This document shows positions 1 through 7,710 of a DNA stretch of 61,998 bases, piece by piece. Every line of letters begins with the position of its first letter. Position 1 is the stretch's first letter. The notes under the pieces are model-generated. The model saw nothing but the letters and a program-made list of their open reading frames with translations. It ran no database searches and was not told the origin of the DNA. Origin of the DNA: Nitrospirota bacterium (GTDB lineage Bacteria; Nitrospirota; Nitrospiria; Nitrospirales; Nitrospiraceae); NCBI GenBank assembly GCA_030682135.1, contig JAUXQT010000076.1, forward strand, positions 1-61,998, read 5' to 3'. The position numbers and the translations under genes are program-made.

Positions 1-47
1 CTGTCTCCCGCATTTCAAAGAATGGGCACAATTGGAGCATCGCACCT

Positions 48-1016
48 ATGCCCTCCTCGACGCTCGACGACCTCGCTGACGCCTACAGCCAGGTCAGCCT
101 GATCAACAAACGTCTCCTTGACGAATGTGAGGCCGTCGGCCAGACATTCCACCAGAAGGGCATTGAGTGCATCCTTCTGAAAGGGGCCGATCTGCTCTCA
201 CGCCTCTATGGCATGCGTGGGACGAGGCCCCTCTCGGACGTGGACCTCTTAGTCCATGCGCAAGACCTGCCCGCTATTCATCTCCTGCTGATGGAGACCG
301 GATTCTCTCAACAGATCGACGGCAACCCCGCCTATCTCTCGTCCCAATCGACCCTCACGCTGGATCTCATCTCGGAACTCTGGTATCTCGACGAACAAGG
401 ACTTGCGGAACTGTGGGCGCGAGCTCGAAGCAGGCCGCTCGGGCAACTCATGGTCAAGCAGCTGGCGTCCGACGACCTCTTGCTCTATTTGGTCGCCTAC
501 ACCGTCGTCCACCGGGGATACTTCGCGCCATCATTTTTCACCGATCTCAGATTGCTGATCGAGAAGGAGTCCCTCCATTGGCCGACCGTGGTCGAGGAGG
601 CGATCAGGCATCACCTCAAAATCCCTCTCTACCACGGCCTACGGCAGCTCATATTGGCGGACGCAAGGATACGCGTTCCCTCTGCCCTGCTCCAGCAACT
701 CGCCCCCTCGGCCCTGTCTGAACGAGTCCTGGAACTTCTGCTCCGACGATTGGTGACGACCCAGCCCATCCCCGAACTCGGGCATTTTTTATTGTGGGTC
801 ACACAAGCACCTGGGCACAGGGTGGCTTGGCTCCGGCGGACCCTCTTCCCGTCCTCGCGCTTCCTGGCCTACCGGTATGGGAATGATCGTGCGATACGAC
901 CCTGGCACACCAGAATCACTCGATGGTGGCAACTGATCACAGCTGGAGGGCTCTTGATCACCCGCATGCTGATCCGCCTCGTGATCGGAGGACGAACGCC
1001 CAGGAGGAGGTCATGA
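48..1016 (+). CDS. Nucleotidyltransferase family protein (NTP_transf_5-like), possibly 5'-truncated
   Basis: This protein resembles the NTP_transf_5 nucleotidyltransferase family. A typical family core is visible near residues 38-75: LKGADLL, then the metal-binding signature SDVDLLV with two Asp residues. The substrate is unknown. Family members often sit beside PqqD-like chaperones, HPr-kinase-like proteins or RiPP/exosortase genes. The first ATG is at 48, but the reading frame stays open to the left edge, and the family normally has a longer N-terminal helical region. The true start may therefore lie outside the window. The stop overlaps the ATG of the following peptidase gene (ATGA), so the two are translationally coupled. 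The family call is fairly secure; the role is not. Confidence 0.72.
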   Translation: MPSSTLDDLADAYSQVSLINKRLLDECEAVGQTFHQKGIECILLKGADLLSRLYGMRGTRPLSDVDLLVHAQDLPAIHLLLMETGFSQQIDGNPAYLSSQSTLTLDLISELWYLDEQGLAELWARARSRPLGQLMVKQLASDDLLLYLVAYTVVHRGYFAPSFFTDLRLLIEKESLHWPTVVEEAIRHHLKIPLYHGLRQLILADARIRVPSALLQQLAPSALSERVLELLLRRLVTTQPIPELGHFLLWVTQAPGHRVAWLRRTLFPSSRFLAYRYGNDRAIRPWHTRITRWWQLITAGGLLITRMLIRLVIGGRTPRRRS

Positions 1017-1822
1017 TCCACCTCCTGCCCACGCGCACTGTCGATGGCCATTTTTCTTTGCAGGATATGCCGGATGAACTGCATTGGCCTCTCCTTAACA
1101 GCCTGGTCGTGCCTCGCATCATGTCATCGAGTATGACACCGGCCATTCAAGCGGACGACAGACTAGAACTCACCCCTCCATCCTCCCTCACCGTCGGCGC
1201 AATCGTGGTCTTTCGAACCGAGAACATGTTTATCTGCCACCGCATCACCGCCATTGACGCGCAGGGAATCCTCACCACGAAAGGCGACGCGGCTGATGGC
1301 CCAGGCCAAGCCGTTCCGTCAGCGTCAGTGATCGGAGTCGTCAGGGGCGTGATGCGGGAGGGTCGCTACATCGCCTTTGGTGAATGCCCGGACAGGCTCT
1401 TCGCTTCAACCGACAGGCCCAGCAACGGAAATCGCGTTCGAGCCGTAGTCGTCCGGTCAATTGTCCGGATTACTTCTGCCTGTGCAACGTACGCACTCAT
1501 TCAGAATATGTTGTCTCGTCTCCTCAGAGAAACAGCCATGATGGATGCCTTCGCTCCTGCACCACTCCGCTCCCTCCCCTCCCATGTCAGGATCGACTCG
1601 TTCAGGCTCCAAGAGTTCCCGGATCTCAATGCCGCGAGGAACAGGCCACAACCGACTCATTACGTTCTACGCCTGGGACCCTGGCGATTGGCGCAATATG
1701 AGCCGGCTACGGGATCGCTGCTGCTCAGACAATCGCTGCAAGACGCCGGTCTGGAGCCTTTCATTCGCCAATGCATCAAGCCCCTACAAATTGTCCAAGA
1801 ATGCGGCAGTCAACCCATATAA
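1013..1822 (+). CDS. S24/S26-family (SipW-like) signal-peptidase-related protein
   Basis: 269 residues starting at the ATG at 1013, which has a very strong ribosome site (AGGAGGAGG at 1002-1010) and overlaps the preceding stop. The N-terminal half matches the S26 peptidase fold. It has a nucleophile-type Ser40 in SSSMTP, and His76 in a CHRI motif followed by a TKGDA box. This is the Ser/His arrangement of SipW-type signal peptidases rather than the Ser/Lys pair of LepB. No clear transmembrane helix is visible, which is unusual for a signal peptidase. The last 110 residues or so match nothing I recognise. Coupling to the nucleotidyltransferase suggests a role in maturing a peptide or exported protein encoded upstream. 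Confidence 0.62.
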   Translation: MIHLLPTRTVDGHFSLQDMPDELHWPLLNSLVVPRIMSSSMTPAIQADDRLELTPPSSLTVGAIVVFRTENMFICHRITAIDAQGILTTKGDAADGPGQAVPSASVIGVVRGVMREGRYIAFGECPDRLFASTDRPSNGNRVRAVVVRSIVRITSACATYALIQNMLSRLLRETAMMDAFAPAPLRSLPSHVRIDSFRLQEFPDLNAARNRPQPTHYVLRLGPWRLAQYEPATGSLLLRQSLQDAGLEPFIRQCIKPLQIVQECGSQPI

Positions 1823-1974
1823 CCCTGTTCAGACTCCTCCACGTCCCAGCCTCCCCGCCTCTTTTTCAGCCTCCTGCGAGAACACACATCCTTTTGCCCG
1901 TTCACACCGTAGAATGCTATAGTCGTGGCGGACATGAGGGGGTCTTGATTTCCCTCCAATCGCCCGTTCGTTAT

Positions 1975-2577
1975 ATGGATATACCCGCTCGACAGGCCAC
2001 CACGACAATCGATCCAACCCTGATGGCCCGCGTGGTCAAAGGCGATCAGCAGGCATTCAGCCAGCTCTACGACCATTCGAGCACCCTATTGTTCACGTTG
2101 GCGGTCAGGATCCTGGGCAATCACGAAGAGGCTGCGGAACTGTTGCAGGATGTCTATTTGGAGGTCTGGCGAAAAGTGTCCCGCTATGATGTCGGCCGTG
2201 GAACTCCGGTTGCGTGGCTGGTCACTCTCACCAGGAGTCGGGCCATCGACCGGCTGCGGGCCAGGGCTACGCGGGGTTATCGGGTTACACAATCGCTGGG
2301 GGACGGAGCAGCAGAGCACGTGGCCGACTTAGGCCCTAACCCCTTTGAGACACAGGCCGATCAGGAACTCCGGCTCAGCATCGGTGCAGCGATGGCAGGA
2401 TTGCCCCAGGCGCAGCGACAAGCGATTGAACTGGCCTACTACGAAGGACTCTCCCATGCCGAGATTGCCGCGCGGCTCAACCAGCCACTCGGGACCGTCA
2501 AGACCAGGATTAAACTTGGCATGTCCAAACTCCGGGATGGACTGCAGCAGTGGTGGAACCAAGGTGAGCTCCAATGA
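1975..2577 (+). CDS. ECF-type RNA polymerase sigma factor (SigK/RskA-paired type)
   Basis: About 200 residues with the two sigma-70 domains of an ECF factor. Region 2 lies near residues 30-75 (LAVRILGNHEEAAELLQDVY followed by a VWRK segment). Region 4 is an HTH near residues 145-195 (LSHAEIAARL, then GTVKTRI). It would redirect RNA polymerase to stress or envelope promoters. The start is uncertain: ATG at 1975 is used here, but an in-frame TTG at 1945 has a better-placed GAGGGGG upstream. The stop overlaps the ATG of the anti-sigma gene, the usual coupling of sigma and anti-sigma genes. Confidence 0.88.
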   Translation: MDIPARQATTTIDPTLMARVVKGDQQAFSQLYDHSSTLLFTLAVRILGNHEEAAELLQDVYLEVWRKVSRYDVGRGTPVAWLVTLTRSRAIDRLRARATRGYRVTQSLGDGAAEHVADLGPNPFETQADQELRLSIGAAMAGLPQAQRQAIELAYYEGLSHAEIAARLNQPLGTVKTRIKLGMSKLRDGLQQWWNQGELQ

Positions 2578-3590
2578 CGCATGAAGAACTTGAAGAATCG
2601 GTTCCGTTGTATGCCGCTGGGGCACTGGACCGAACCGAACGGCAGGCGCTGGAAGCCCACCTGCTCTCCGGTTGCGCCTCCTGTCACGCTGCGCTCAAAG
2701 ACTATCAATCCGTCGCTGCGCTTCTTCCGCTCGGGCTCAGTCAGACCAGTCCTCCGCGCGTCCTCAAGGCCACCATCATGGCCGGACGAAATCCCGCTCC
2801 GTTACCGGAAGAAACGGCCCAGAAAGAACCGGCCAAACCGAGCCTGGAGCCTGGCGAATGGATGAATCACCTCTTTCCTCCCATCGCCCCTGCCCGCTCA
2901 TGGTCCCTCCCCTGGGCCGTGGGATTGGCCACGCTTGCCATCGTCGCAGTCGGCGGCTACCTCTCCTGGAACGTGGTCAGCCAACGGTCCGAGGATACCT
3001 CGAACATTCAACAGCTCGAATCCTCACTCCAGGACAAATCGACGACGCTTACCAAACTGCAGCGTGAGATCGGCGAACAAGCGAAAGCCCTCGCCGAAGC
3101 ACGCAACGAAGTGCAGCAACGAACGAACGAAGCCGCGGAAGCGAAGGAACAGCTGGCCCAGCGTGAGGCTGACCTGGAAGAGGCTCGCGTACAACTCAGC
3201 CAGCGAAGCGGCGCACGCACCGGAGGCACTCCGCAAGACGAACTCGCCACACTCCTGCGAATCCCCAATATCAAAGCCGTCTCCCTCACCGGATCGGACG
3301 TGGCGAAACATGCTGCGGGATTCCTGCTCTACGACGCTCGAACCCAAAAGGTCTGGCTCTACTCGGTGAACCTTCCGGAATGTCCCAACGGCACGACCTA
3401 TCAACTCTGGGCCATTCAGGCCAAGCCCGTGAGCCTCGGGACCTTTCATATGGATCACGGAGATACCGCCCACCTCCTGGTGAAAAAAGTGTCGAACTTC
3501 ACCGATGCAAAAACATTCGCCCTGAGCCTGGAGCCATCAGGCGGCCGCCCCCAACCGACCGGCCCCATCTACCTCTTAAGCCGATCCTAA
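2574..3590 (+). CDS. Anti-sigma factor, RskA family
   Basis: 338 residues. The cytoplasmic N-terminus has a zinc-finger-like anti-sigma motif (HLLSGCASC, spaced H-x4-C-x2-C instead of the usual H-x3-C-x2-C). A single transmembrane helix lies at about residues 112-132. It is followed by a long coiled coil rich in Gln, Glu and Ala (about 140-215) and a periplasmic RskA C-terminal domain (about 235-335) with the family's WLYSVNLP and YQLWAI segments. It should hold the upstream ECF sigma factor at the membrane until an envelope signal releases it, probably by regulated proteolysis. The coiled coil between helix and sensor domain is longer than in most RskA proteins. Confidence 0.85.
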   Translation: MTHEELEESVPLYAAGALDRTERQALEAHLLSGCASCHAALKDYQSVAALLPLGLSQTSPPRVLKATIMAGRNPAPLPEETAQKEPAKPSLEPGEWMNHLFPPIAPARSWSLPWAVGLATLAIVAVGGYLSWNVVSQRSEDTSNIQQLESSLQDKSTTLTKLQREIGEQAKALAEARNEVQQRTNEAAEAKEQLAQREADLEEARVQLSQRSGARTGGTPQDELATLLRIPNIKAVSLTGSDVAKHAAGFLLYDARTQKVWLYSVNLPECPNGTTYQLWAIQAKPVSLGTFHMDHGDTAHLLVKKVSNFTDAKTFALSLEPSGGRPQPTGPIYLLSRS

Positions 3591-3706
3591 CGGAGACGGC
3601 ACTCAGCGCTTGACCTCTCTCCGCTGGCCCGCTACAACCTCCCTATCAATAACTTCTCGGTTGCCCATCCAACGCGACGTACTCTTCGAGCCGGCACAGA
3701 GGAATC

Positions 3707-4606
3707 ATGCGAGCCCTACATGCTCTGACCATCGCTGCTCTGTATTGGGGATTCTGCCTGATGTCCCCGCCTGAACTCTGGGCGCTTGAGAAATATGGAC
3801 GTCCCTTGCCTGAGATGGAAGGGGCCCATGACAACAGCGAAGAGCATTGGGTTCGAGGTTATCTCCTCTCCGGCGCCTTCATGAGCAACCCCAGTTTTGC
3901 CGCGAGACCGGACAACAGCGGCTTGGTCGGTCTTCGCCATATGATCCATCTGGAAACGGATCTGTATAAAGAATATCTCCAGTTCTATACCGACCAGAAC
4001 TTCTTTTCGGACCGGCAAGCCGGCTGGGTGAGTCTCTCGGAATGGGACTCTGTTTATGCCTTTACCGGCACCATCCAGAACGTAGGATGGCGCCTGCAAT
4101 ATGAACGAGATGCTCCCTTGGATCGAAGCGGCATTATACAGGCCTATGCCGATACACTCGTCACCTACCGACCGGCCGATGCCCGCAGCCTCAGCTGGTG
4201 GCGCTCGGCGTTTCCCGATCAGAACCTGACGGTCTATGCCGGCGGCGGATGGCTCTTTCACAACCAATCCTACTTTGCCAGACCTGACAACAGCGGGCGC
4301 GCGCTGTTTCGATATGTGGCACATGCAGACCTCGACCTCTATCGCAATCGTGTCGTCCTTTTCGTCGATGGCAACTTCTTTACGGACCGGAGCGCGTCCA
4401 ACGTCCTGCGGCCCAGTGAATTCGATTTGGTCATGGGGCTTGCCGTCCGTTACCACGAGATGGAGATTGCCCTGATCCATGAGCGGGACCTGCCATTGGA
4501 TCGAGGAGGGTTAGTGCAACGGTACATCGCGTTGCAGTTGCGATATGAGTTCGAATGGACCAAATCGTCGAATCCTGCAGGCAAACAACTCTCGCTCCAT
4601 CGCTAG
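3707..4606 (+). CDS. Secreted protein with two-fold internal repeat, probable outer-membrane or periplasmic protein
   Basis: 299 residues preceded by a good ribosome site (AGAGGAA). The N-terminal 28 residues or so form a signal peptide ending near ELWALE. The mature part is a duplication. The block around residues 63-150 (ARPDNSGLVGLRH, later NFFSDRQ and YERDAPLDRSG) recurs at about 188-285 (ARPDNSGRALFRY, NFFTDRS and HERDLPLDRGG). Alternating aromatic and hydrophobic strands suggest a beta-barrel or beta-sandwich. I know no function. It could belong to the adjacent ECF regulon, but about 116 bp separate it from the anti-sigma gene. Confidence 0.6.
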   Translation: MRALHALTIAALYWGFCLMSPPELWALEKYGRPLPEMEGAHDNSEEHWVRGYLLSGAFMSNPSFAARPDNSGLVGLRHMIHLETDLYKEYLQFYTDQNFFSDRQAGWVSLSEWDSVYAFTGTIQNVGWRLQYERDAPLDRSGIIQAYADTLVTYRPADARSLSWWRSAFPDQNLTVYAGGGWLFHNQSYFARPDNSGRALFRYVAHADLDLYRNRVVLFVDGNFFTDRSASNVLRPSEFDLVMGLAVRYHEMEIALIHERDLPLDRGGLVQRYIALQLRYEFEWTKSSNPAGKQLSLHR

Positions 4607-4699
4607 GCCTCGTCCAACCCTGTCTCCTTCTCACGGGCCATGCTACGATGTTGGCCTGAACGAAGGTGCTTAACACAGTCATCCTGGAGAAGAGTCACC

Positions 4700-5194
4700 G
4701 TGCCGACAGATGAACAGGATCAGGGCTTCATGCGAGTCGCATTGGAGGAAGCCGCCCGCGCACCGGCGATCGGCGAGGTGCCGATTGCAGCCGTGGTGGT
4801 GCGTGAGGGGAAAATTCTGGCCCAGTCACACAATTACCGCGAGCTCTGGCAAGACCCCACGGCCCATGCGGAGGTCATTGCCATCCGCGCCGCAGCGACG
4901 GCACTCGGCACATGGCGATTAACCGAGACCACGCTCTATGTGACCGTCGAGCCCTGTGCCATGTGTCTCGGTGCGATTATCCTGGCAAGAATTCCGCGAG
5001 TCGTCTTTGGGGCAAAAGATCCAAAAGCCGGCGCCTGCGGGTCGGTGTTCGACTTCACAGACGAACCGAAGTTGAATCATCGAGTTGAGGTTCTTGGCGG
5101 GGTCCTCGAGCAGGAAAGCCAGAGCCTCATTCAAACATTCTTCAGGGGCTTGAGAGAGACCTCAGATGTACCCAAGCAGCAACCACCTCAATAA
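4700..5194 (+). CDS. tadA: tRNA-specific adenosine deaminase
   Basis: 164 residues. It deaminates the wobble adenosine (A34) of tRNA to inosine. The zinc-dependent deaminase signature is complete: HAE, with the catalytic Glu, in AHAEVIAIR near residue 56, and PCAMCLGAI near residues 86-94 supplying the two Cys ligands. The open frame reaches back to an ATG at 4640, but family alignment favours the GTG at 4700, which has GGAGAAGAG about 6 bases upstream. The gene is convergent with the phosphopantetheinyl transferase gene, only 8 bp away. Confidence 0.93.
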   Translation: MPTDEQDQGFMRVALEEAARAPAIGEVPIAAVVVREGKILAQSHNYRELWQDPTAHAEVIAIRAAATALGTWRLTETTLYVTVEPCAMCLGAIILARIPRVVFGAKDPKAGACGSVFDFTDEPKLNHRVEVLGGVLEQESQSLIQTFFRGLRETSDVPKQQPPQ

Positions 5195-5202
5195 CACCAG
5201 TC

Positions 5203-5964
5203 CTATAAGGCAGCGCCGCACTGCACGACCCAGTCCTTCCCTTGCGCAGCTACCGCTGCCTCCCACCCCTCGCCACACGAGAGAAGGCGAACAGTCCAAT
5301 TATCTTGAATCCGAGAACCGAACGGAACCCGAATCTCTGCGCCGCCCCTGTCCGCTCCCAGGAGGATCTCACATTCGCTCAATCCAGGAAGCCCTATACC
5401 TTGCGCCTTGAGCACTGCCTCTTTCGAAACCCAGTATCGGAAGAACCAAGCCGCACGCTCTTCCTGATTGGCCCGCATCATCACTTCATGTTCAGACGGG
5501 GCAAAGTACCTCTGAGAAAGTTTTGCGACCTCCACCTCCGAACGAATCCGTTCAAGATCAACTCCGACTTCTTGTCCATTTGAAACCGCGATGAGCATGC
5601 GTCCCTGCGAATGCGACATATTGAACATGATCGAATACTGGCATTGCGACTCTCTATCTAAAAATGGTTTTCCTCCCTCGCTCCGGTCTATCACTATCAT
5701 ACCTGAGCTGACCTCCAGGTAGCGGCTGAGGACCACTCTGAGCCCTCCGTGTGCAAACACGAAACGCTTCCGGTCCTCGTCTCGAACCAGACGCGCAGCT
5801 CTCTGCCGTTCTTCCTCGTGTAACCACTGCGCGCATAGATCCAGACAGCGTGGCGACCCGTCAAGTTCAATCCCCCAGAGGTGAACAACATTGGGCTCAA
5901 GATTGGTGCGGCCTTGCCATTTAATTCTCGCGAGATAATCAATCGACTGGAATTGAATCAGCAC
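5203..5964 (-). CDS. 4'-phosphopantetheinyl transferase, Sfp type
   Basis: 253 residues. It transfers phosphopantetheine from CoA to the conserved Ser of carrier domains. Both family signatures are present: GVDLERI near residue 135, which binds Mg, and the WVSKEAVLKAQG block near residues 177-188. The length and the N-terminal pseudo-twofold half are those of the Sfp/Gsp type, not AcpS. It is the last gene of the minus-strand biosynthetic operon, 43 bp after the exporter, so it very likely activates the three carrier domains of the 3107-residue synthetase. Having its own activating enzyme makes the locus self-sufficient. Confidence 0.92.
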   Translation of the reverse strand: MLIQFQSIDYLARIKWQGRTNLEPNVVHLWGIELDGSPRCLDLCAQWLHEEERQRAARLVRDEDRKRFVFAHGGLRVVLSRYLEVSSGMIVIDRSEGGKPFLDRESQCQYSIMFNMSHSQGRMLIAVSNGQEVGVDLERIRSEVEVAKLSQRYFAPSEHEVMMRANQEERAAWFFRYWVSKEAVLKAQGIGLPGLSECEILLGADRGGAEIRVPFGSRIQDNWTVRLLSCGEGWEAAVAAQGKDWVVQCGAAL

Positions 5965-6007
5965 ATCGTTATCCTAGAGACAAACATTCAATATCATGGG
6001 AAAAAGT

Positions 6008-7675
6008 TCAGGGTCGACGGCTTTCCACTCCGGCCTTCATATAGTCCACAGCTTTCCCATCCTCTAATTTGATGACCTGATTGCCGAGATGAAAGTACCG
6101 GTCGTCGTGCGTGATGACGACCACTAGTTTGCCCCGCGCACGCAGGTCCGGAAGCAACTTCTTGTAAAAAATCTCCTTATACTGCGGATCTTGATCTGCT
6201 GCCCATTCATCGAACACATAGATCGGGCGATCCTCCAAATAGGCCGTGACAAGGGCCAGCCGCTTTCGCTCCCCCTGTGAGAGATCGAGGGTGGAAAACG
6301 TTCGTTCACGCACAGATACTTTCTGATCCATGTGCAACATTTCTAAATAGTAGGAAGCAAATCTCTCGATTTGAGAGTCCGACTGACCAAACAGTTTAGT
6401 GAATACATGAAAGTCTGAAAACACAACCGAAAAGTGTTCGCGATTCCAATCTCGATTGGCATCGGTGATCGTCGTGCCTGCTAACGTCACATGTCCCTGT
6501 TGTGGCTGATACAATCCTGTGAGAACCTTCACAAAGGTGGACTTCCCGCTCCCATTCCCTCCGACAAGAAACACAAGTTCGCCAGGGTGCAGTTCAAGGC
6601 TGATGGGGCCAAGCGTGAAGGGCGCTTCGCGCCCATTCTCCTCGCCATACGAAAACACAACATCCTTCCATCGCACAATGGGAAGGGTCTTCGTTTCGAG
6701 GCCTGTCGAGTCAACCGTCTGGGCGTCCTCATCCCTCACATCCAGGGTCACACCTAATCGCACAATATTTTCTAACGCCACTTGACCCCGTTCGATAGTG
6801 GGTATCGCGCCAAGAATGCTCCAGATGGGCCCCATCAAATAAAGGACGGCCACCACGTACCCGGTCAGGGCCTCGGGGGACACCGTCCCCACAGATGGAA
6901 ATAGGAACACGATTGAACCGATAAGGGAGTACAGCGAGACCTGCATCCAGGCTCCTGCCAGATCTTGCCTCCGCGTAGATTCCAAATTCGTAGACCTAAG
7001 CCGCTCTGCAGCCCTTCGCAGGTCCTCATTCACAAATTCCATCCGGCGAGCCCGATGCATCAATAACTCTTTCAGCCCATCTGTCAGAGAACGAAAAAGC
7101 TGAAACAGCTCACCCCTGGCCTCACGGGCTTCAGCGATGACGCTGAACGTGCTGCTGTACAGCCATTGATACCCCAAGGCGCCAATCAGGGTGGCTCCAA
7201 CAACTCCAAGAAACATACCCCACGATAGCCAAGCGAGGTAGAGCCCGCAACCCAGCACTACTGCCACATTCATGATCAACTGCGGGAAACATTGAATGGC
7301 CCAAGTGACACAACTGACGTCGTCTGTCAGCGTGACGAGAATATTGGCAGCCCCTCGCTGCTCGGCACGACGCAACGGGGCCCGCACGATCTTCGCACAG
7401 AGCGACAAGGAGAGATCCAGAATCGTATCTTGTGAGAATCGGACGAGCAGGCGCTGAGACCAGAGGCTTGCCAGCAGCTTTCCGACGACAAGGACCACGA
7501 ACTCCAGAATTACGACATTTGAAGGATCTGAGGGATGATGGAGCACCTGATTAATGAGAGCCAAAACTCCCGCGCTCAAGAGGCCTGATATGACGCCAGC
7601 ACCTACCATGAGCCAGGCCATAGCTCTTGAACGCTGCACAATAAAGCGGAGAAATCGTTTGAGTGGCATCGCCAA
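6008..7675 (-). CDS. Cyclic-peptide/siderophore-type ABC exporter (PvdE/SyrD-like)
   Basis: 555 residues; transmembrane and ATPase domains are fused in one chain. About six membrane helices occupy residues 15-310. The nucleotide-binding domain follows, with Walker A GGNGSGKST near residue 372, the signature LSQGERKR near 467, Walker B ending in YVFDEWAADQDP, and a switch His in VVITHDD. The DEWAADQDP block and the overall length are typical of the PvdE/SyrD family, which moves nonribosomal peptides or their precursors across the inner membrane. It lies 35 bp after the synthetase gene in the same operon, so its cargo is most likely the acylated dipeptide. Confidence 0.9.
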   Translation of the reverse strand: MAMPLKRFLRFIVQRSRAMAWLMVGAGVISGLLSAGVLALINQVLHHPSDPSNVVILEFVVLVVGKLLASLWSQRLLVRFSQDTILDLSLSLCAKIVRAPLRRAEQRGAANILVTLTDDVSCVTWAIQCFPQLIMNVAVVLGCGLYLAWLSWGMFLGVVGATLIGALGYQWLYSSTFSVIAEAREARGELFQLFRSLTDGLKELLMHRARRMEFVNEDLRRAAERLRSTNLESTRRQDLAGAWMQVSLYSLIGSIVFLFPSVGTVSPEALTGYVVAVLYLMGPIWSILGAIPTIERGQVALENIVRLGVTLDVRDEDAQTVDSTGLETKTLPIVRWKDVVFSYGEENGREAPFTLGPISLELHPGELVFLVGGNGSGKSTFVKVLTGLYQPQQGHVTLAGTTITDANRDWNREHFSVVFSDFHVFTKLFGQSDSQIERFASYYLEMLHMDQKVSVRERTFSTLDLSQGERKRLALVTAYLEDRPIYVFDEWAADQDPQYKEIFYKKLLPDLRARGKLVVVITHDDRYFHLGNQVIKLEDGKAVDYMKAGVESRRP

Positions 7676-7710
7676 CCGGCCTCACATTCGCAGATAGAAG
7701 GAGATCTCAA

